Assembly (NCBI GenBank): GCA_949317995.1
Contig: OX439052.1
Coordinates: 37,263,932 to 37,327,931, forward strand
DNA from: Acholoe squamosa
Taxonomy: Eukaryota > Annelida > Polychaeta > Phyllodocida > Polynoidae
Length of the DNA: 64,000 nt
Direction of reading: 5' to 3'
A program made the position numbers and the translations under genes. Below are positions 57,756-64,000 of this stretch, piece by piece. The notes under the pieces are model-generated. The model was not told where the DNA came from and did no database searches. It worked only from the letters and a program-made list of their open reading frames with translations. Each line of letters begins with the position of its first letter. The stretch's first letter is position 1.

Positions 57756-58293
57756 AGTACTGACATATATTGATTAATTGCTGACAAATTGTGAGTAAAT
57801 ACTGACATGTATTTACTAATTGCTCACAAATAATGAGTAATTACTAATATATATTGAATAATTGCTGACAAATAGTGAGTAATCACAAACATATATTGAC
57901 TAGTTGCTGACAAATAGTGAGAAATTACTAACATATTGACATATAGTCCATAGATACTAAGTTCGCAATGGCAGCCTGTGGGCGTAAATGGAGGCAACCT
58001 GGGAGCGTAAATGGCATCATATACAAAAACTATCATATCTCCCTTAATAATAGGAGTTTCCCATAGTGTGACCTATAACTTAAGGGTAGCTTGAGCTGGC
58101 GAACATCGTGGTGATGTTTATTTTCACCTATGAGAAAGTTAGCTTCCAGAATGCAGCCACAAAGGGAATTTAATGATATTTTAAGGCAACTTAATCACCT
58201 TAGCAGTCCCATATGCCTGTATGATGATGTTCAGGAGTTCACAGCAGCAAGCACGGTTCTGTTTTATATAGTATAGCTACCCCTATCTTAAAT

Positions 58294-58515
58294 GCACTAT
58301 GACGATGTGTAGGGGCTATATGCATAGTGTAGAGAATATAATCAAATTGATTCTGTTACTGGTGCCTTTTGAAGCACTATGACGATGTGTAGGGGCTATA
58401 TACATCATGTAGAGAATATAATCAAATTGATTTTCTTACTCGTGCCTTTTGCACTATGACGATGTGTAGGGGCTATATACATCGTGTAGAGAATATAATC
58501 AAATTGATTCTGTTA
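58294..58515. repeat. Three copies of a 77-81-bp tandem repeat
   Basis: CACTATGACGATGTGTAGGG begins each copy (58294, 58375, 58452), followed by TAGAGAATATAATCAAATTG. Confidence 0.9.
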
Positions 58516-59478
58516 CTAGGGCCTTATAAAGACAATTATATAACCACTGCAGACTCGTCACACTGGCCTGTTTATAGGACTTGTACAGCCCCCACCCCCT
58601 TGCACTGGACGACCCTACTTACCCAATTGATGATTGACCACCTCTTGAACGTACTGACCCTACTTACAGTAACATGAGCCGTCACTGTGTCTGGGACATT
58701 TGGATTACGTCTGGACATTTGAACTAACTGTAGGGGCTCTGTCTCCACATTGAAGATCAACAAGGCAAAAGGGACCCCAGTGAGGCGGCATTGATGATCC
58801 TTTTGCCTTGATGATCTACATACATGTTTAGGGAAAAGGATACGCCATTGCTAAACCAAAAACCTCGATGATGTCCATATTAACAGCCTTCAAAAGCACG
58901 TTTCAACTGAAAATTTAAGTTAACCAATAACTGGTCCTTACAGAACCATTCAATAACATCACATATATCGAGATAAGTAAGACATAAAAGAAGAATTCAG
59001 AGCTCTAGAGCAGAAAGAAAAAGCGGACATGATTTAACTATAGAAGTGAATGGCAAACAGTTATTTATGTAAATTGTTAGGTGAATACTGTTAAGAAAGC
59101 ACTGTTTTTGTATTCTGATTGTAAAATCAATGAATTTTATTATTCTACTGAGTTAAGCTTTAATATGGGCATTACTCTAATCGCAACATTTTAGAACAAT
59201 TGTACTTGTAAATGTCGCATAATGGCTTAAAATGAAGATACAAATCTTTATTTTGAGAAGGGAGCAAGTCTTTCACAAAGTCTGTACAGAAATACGTAGA
59301 AGAGGAATATGTAGAGAAATGAGCATTAATAGGGGAGATGGATCTATGAAAAATAACGACATAATATCATGTATGTGAAGAAAAAAGAAACTATCAATAA
59401 AAACAATAAATACCGGTACTTGAAAGTTGGTTTTATTTTGTTGTTTTTTTTCTGTCAAAATGAAGAGAAAATAGGTGT

Positions 59479-59715
59479 TACCGTAATCTCCCGCGTAGGA
59501 GATGCGTTGCGCGTATAAGACGCACCCCAAACTTAGCAAATGCATTTTCGCGTATAAGACGCACATTTTAAGGCTCAATTTTGTAAATTCAGTACATTTC
59601 TATAGTAAAATTACCCCTCGTATAAGACGCACCCCCGATTTCAGTACATCCTATAAGACTCCCCAGCATTTTGTTTGGCGTAGAGGACGCGTCTTATACG
59701 CGGGAGATTACGGTA
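59479..59715. mobile_element. TACCGTA foldback element, subfamily 2
   Basis: TACCGTAATCTCCCGCGTAG to TATACGCGGGAGATTACGGTA; interior as in 48833-49069. Confidence 0.88.
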
Positions 59716-60238
59716 TCTATCAGGGTGAATATGCTGTGCACCGGAGGGTAGTTGTCATGTCAAAATCTGCCAAAAGCGTCAGAATTCCCAATTAATTATT
59801 CGCGTAACTTGACACTAAATCAAGGATGTCGACCCTCGCAATTTTCACAGATCGAATGAGAAAACTTTTCAACATTTGTGAGGGGGGTCGTTGATATTTT
59901 GCCCAAAGCTAGTACCAAATGTGCTGTAGCCCTATTGTCTCTAATTACATCCGTGTAAATGTGGGGATGGATAAAGCCGAAAAGATGGAGGGTGCAGCAC
60001 ATACTGGTACATACACAGGCGTACCTTGGCGTACATTCTCATCGATCCACCATGAGGGGAGAACCCCCCCCCCCCGAGGGGTGGATGTATCAGAATGTAT
60101 GCCACAGAGTTAATTTCTATATTCATTTCATGTTTGTTTTTTGTTTTTTTATTTTAAATTGCTTAAATTCGCTTGGTTTAGCATTGTGGATCGAGACATG
60201 TTACACCATTGGGGGTGTGGTGTACAGCATTTCAATGC

Positions 60239-60465
60239 TACCGTAATCTCCCGCGTATAAGACGCACCTCACGTATTAGACACACCCTGAGTTGAAGTAA
60301 AACCTGTAAGGCTAATCTAAGGGCAATTTTTTGAAGGTTCAGTACTGTTCTATAGTAAAAATACCTCGCCTATAAGACGCACCCAGACTTTGGGATGGCT
60401 CTACAAGGTGCTAGGAGCTTCCAATTCACGTATAAGACGCGTCTTATATGCAGGAGATTACGGTA
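60239..60465. mobile_element. TACCGTA foldback element, subfamily 3
   Basis: TACCGTAATCTCCCGCGTAT ... ATGCAGGAGATTACGGTA, with GGTTCAGTACTGTTCTATAG and CCTATAAGACGCACCCAGAC inside. Confidence 0.87.
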
Positions 60466-60548
60466 TGTCTATGGAGAGTTGTTATTTACATGAAATAAAT
60501 ACAGAAAGTAGTTGCCAAGCTAACATAGGCGGAGAGTGCCTGCAAAGC

Positions 60549-60780
60549 GAGTACCATAAAGTCTCTTGTATAAGCAGCGGCTTATACCAAAACCCAAATG
60601 AAACAGGCTTATAGAATCAATCCAAAGAAGGGGTGCGGCATATGGGAGTGTATTTGGCACTATAGAACAGTACTAAATCTACAACTTAATTATTTCAAAG
60701 CACCTGATGCTCATTATAGCCCCCTCCAAAGTCGGGGGTGCGGCTTATAGGAGGGTGTGGCTTATACGAGAGAATATACT
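60549..60780. mobile_element. TACCATAAAG foldback element, ATAAGCMGC subfamily
   Basis: TACCATAAAGTCTCTTGTAT left, CTTATACGAGAGAATATAC right; ACTATAGAACAGTACTAAAT inside. Confidence 0.7.
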
Positions 60781-61389
60781 TTTTCGCACCCTGTATGTTT
60801 CCTGCTCGAGAAAAATAGTTCAAACAAACTCAGCTTAGACTGAAAAATTATTTTATTCTTATAACATACTTTGTATACACATTACGCATACAAAATGCTA
60901 TTAAAACATTCACCTCTTAGAAAATATATTCTTTGAAAACTTATACTTTAGTTCACAAACACTCTCCGTAACAACATTCATCAGCAGGCCCTCCCGTATA
61001 AGCTCACTAAATTTTTCTTTTTTTTTCTCTCAGAATAATTGGCATCTCAACATTATCCTTTTCAGAAGAATATATTCTTACATTACTAATATTGGACTGA
61101 ATCATTCTTGGTTTTAATCACCCTAATACAAAGGAAGTCCAATATGTTTTTAAATATTAATTTGTGAATAACAATAGTCCTACACAACACAATGTAGACT
61201 CACCAAAATACAAATTCCAGCGTCAAACTCAAGGTGCAAATCTGTGTGTTCGACTTATGGTGAAATTGCCCTACCCTTACACCCTCAACTTGACACCCTG
61301 TTTATAGCAAGTAAATGCAATGTTTTATAATATTCTTTGGACAATATTTTCATATCGGTTATTCAATCTTTGGCAGTCTACCCGATATG

Positions 61390-61624
61390 TACCGTAATCT
61401 CCCGCGTATAAGGTGCATCTAATGGGGGGTTTAGTTCTCATTGGATCTACAAGGGGGACACCAAGACCTTTCTTTTGATATCTTACATGCCCCCTTGGTC
61501 ATAATAGGACATAAGGGGGCCCAGGAGGGTCCAGGGTGGCCCAAGCTACACATAGGTTTTTGAATTTTAAACTCTAGGTGCGCCTTATATGCGGGCTGCG
61601 CCTTATACGCAGGAGATTACGGTA
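61390..61624. mobile_element. TACCGTA foldback element, subfamily 1 (reverse)
   Basis: TACCGTAATCTCCCGCGTAT ... ACGCAGGAGATTACGGTA; interior in the same orientation as 57291-57586 and shortened. Confidence 0.87.
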
Positions 61625-62171
61625 CATAAGATACATGGATATGGGTTTATGACCAGTTACGGTATATCTCAAATAGTGACTTTCTTAACAGTCTTTGCAT
61701 TAATAGGTGGTATATACATACAGAGTATTCAAACATGGCAAAATAGTTGGGTTTTGAGCGTTAACTACTTTCTGCCAGTAAAGCTGATTGGATCGGTAAA
61801 ATGAAGCGATATCGTCTTAACCGTTTAAAAAGCTGTAAAATGCATCTAGACCAATGTATGATGTGATGAGGTACCATGGCGAGTAACTCGCATCATACAG
61901 ATCCTTTGTGGTATATGTCTATAGTCATCACAACTAATGAATGAAGCTTTGGTGAGTTACTCGCCAGGTATGTTTCCATGCTTCATGGGAAAAGTATGAG
62001 TGAATAAAAGCTGATGAAATATCTAACAACAACAAATGTGGCCATACGGCATAATGCATTAATGAACAAGTAGCCATTATCTAATGAGTTAACTCTTGAA
62101 GCACCTTGGGACTAATCCTTAATATCTATTGGCAGTGGTTGTTCTCACTCATCAGGCGGACTAAAACTTAC

Positions 62172-62419
62172 TACCATAATCTCCCGCGTATAAGGCGCGT
62201 CTTATACGCCAAACAAAATTATGCTGAGTCTTATACGTGGGAGGGACATTGCCTTGAGTTTGGGGTGCGCCTTATAGGGGGGGGTATTTTTACTATAGAA
62301 CAGTACAAAAGTAACAAAAATCTGCCCTTAGTGGTGCGCCTTATACGTGAAACAGACCTTCCTGAGTTGGGGCTGCGCCTTATAGGCGGGGTGCGCCTTA
62401 TATGCAAGAGATTACGGTA
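62172..62419. mobile_element. TACCGTA foldback element, subfamily 4
   Basis: TACCATAATCTCCCGCGTAT ... ATGCAAGAGATTACGGTA; interior as in 53476-53719. Confidence 0.87.
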
Positions 62420-63267
62420 TGTCAAACAGCAAAACGGGTGAGATAGAGAAATAAATTAAATATGGCTTATGAGTATGGATGGGGAAAAACTAACTGTGTG
62501 CTGTGTAACAAGGTGCCCTGCATTATCTTTAATAGAGAATAGAAGGGTGTCTGGAATCCATTAAAAAATGAGTCAAGTAAATGGGCATATATAGATTGTA
62601 TAGTGGAGGTCATAGGCATAGGCCATAGGCCTTCAGTGTACAATGGGACAGGCTTGAGTCAGTCTATGAGGCTATCTACAGAGGTAGGTGACTTGTGCTG
62701 CCCTCTATAGTGAACCTAGAAAACTCCTTGGTGGTGCCATCTCATGGGGAGAAGAGGGTCTAGAACCCAAAGCTAGTACAATTTGCATTAAAGTGACATT
62801 TCTTTTAGACCTTCAGGAAAATATGGAATCTTTAAATGAAAAAGAAATGTCTGCACCATTCTGTTGTCATTTTCAGAGATAACTTCAGAATAAAAATTTG
62901 GCTGTATCCCTGTCTCTGTAAGGGCGTTTTTTCACATTAGTAGCATTGCTTTGTGATGTTTTTTTGGTAACTACTGGAAAAATAACTTTTTTTCCAGAAA
63001 AATGGGTAAAAAAAAAAGAAAAAAGAAATGAAAGATAAAACAAATATCCTATGACCTATATATCATTTTCAACTTGTTTCATGCATATTTTCTAGGACAT
63101 AGAACCATAAATGTAGAAATAGGACAGAAAACATTGATATTGAAAAGGCCCTTCAGAAAATGAGTTCAAGTAACCAATAGAGCCGTTAGGCGTAGATCAA
63201 GTAGATCTATGGTATTAATTGACTCGTTAAGAAGTTTGCCATCTACTCAGTGTACCAATTCAATATA

Positions 63268-63326
<59 letters not shown>

Positions 63327-63842
63327 ACAATCTGGAATTGGCCAACCTACCTCCCCCCCCCCGACTCACATTTATCTAATATTTAATACCGTACTGCGCT
63401 ACATTACGCTTGGTGGAATTACCCTATTTGACATAACAATTGCACCCCTCCTGCTTTTTTTCATACTAAAAAGACCTTTCTTTTTCTTTTCTTTTTTTTT
63501 TACAATTATTGAAGGTAGTGGTAGTCTTAAAAAAAAAACTTTATAGGCTCACTATGCTCTCTCTACCTCAATCTTGTCGCGTTTGCCAAGTCCGGGAGGG
63601 ATATCAACGAGAACTCAAAAATTCTGATTCAGCTTCAAAAGGAAAGCTGTTTCTGTCAATAAGATTCATTATGTTGTGATAAGCTCTATGTTTAAATACT
63701 TGTGTGTCACTAGGTCGGTGGTTTCTGTTTCATTCCATAAGTATGCACTTACAAATGATGAAATACTTTTACAAGTTGTTACAGTAAATTATCAATTGCA
63801 CAGATCCTAACATTGAGTATATGACGCTCTATAACATAATAT
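62420..63842. other. Non-coding flank
   Basis: No gene. It holds an (AT)n microsatellite at 63270-63324 (about 27 units) and poly-C and poly-T runs near 63353 and 63490. Confidence 0.5.
63270..63324. repeat. (AT)n microsatellite
   Basis: Uninterrupted alternating A and T for about 55 bases. Confidence 0.97.
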
Positions 63843-64000
63843 CTAACCCTTTAAGGGCTACAGGATACCTCAAAGTTCATATTGCTAGTTTGTCATATAA
63901 AATGGTCCAGTCCAATGCTGGCGAGTCACTTACCAACATTGCATTTGTGTATCATGCAAACTCTTCGGTGGGTGCATTTTATAAATGTACCGGCACATAT

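Larger units (their letters stand above)
56240..57960. repeat. About 38-40-bp satellite, interrupted
   Basis: Copies of TATTGACTAATTGCTGACAA plus ATAGTGAGTAAGTACTGACA, degenerate. The array is broken by a SINE-like repeat (56790-56976) and a nested foldback pair (57237-57755), and resumes afterwards. Confidence 0.88.

Overview
The window is animal nuclear DNA: AT-rich, with many introns bounded by GT..AG and many short non-autonomous mobile elements. Two protein genes are recognisable, and they point away from each other. A tRNA-like fragment and short SINE-like pieces with GTTTGTTTGTTTAGTTTTAC and GTGAGTGAGTA signatures resemble repeats common in marine invertebrates, perhaps molluscs. The gene content (an axonemal outer-arm dynein and a BACE-type protease) fits any ciliated animal. 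The species is not fixed by the sequence.

Minus strand, about 39,050 down to 3,614: the 5' part of an axonemal dynein heavy chain of the outer-arm beta type (DNAH9/11/17-like). A non-coding first exon lies near 38.9-39.05 kb. The start codon is at 30,692 after an 8.2-kb intron. Thirty-three coding exons join without a phase error into 1,679 residues covering the tail and the start of the linker. The motor ring lies beyond the left edge. A 164-nt U1 snRNA gene or variant sits in an intron on the same strand (26,542-26,705). One in-phase 156-nt exon (7,604-7,759) encodes a Ser/Arg-rich insert with a PKA-type site where relatives have none.

Plus strand, 44,942-52,490: a complete beta-secretase (BACE) gene of 10 coding exons and 505 residues. 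Both catalytic aspartates, the six luminal cysteines of the family, one membrane segment and an acidic dileucine sorting signal are present. The upstream 39-44.8 kb and the downstream 52.5-64 kb hold no further recognisable gene.

The rest is repeat landscape. Positions 1 to about 2,480 are a dense field of small, near-perfect hairpins separated by a conserved linker. About twenty foldback elements share TACCGTA ends, yet their arms differ between subfamilies in step with each other. A third family consists of concatenated hairpins rich in ATGATGCA between CCCTTTAAGGG ends. There are also TA-, TTAA- and 8-bp-flanked MITEs, nested insertions, and satellites with periods of 29, 32, about 33, about 38-40, 44 and about 80 bp. 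The hairpin field and the co-varying arms are the least explained signals.
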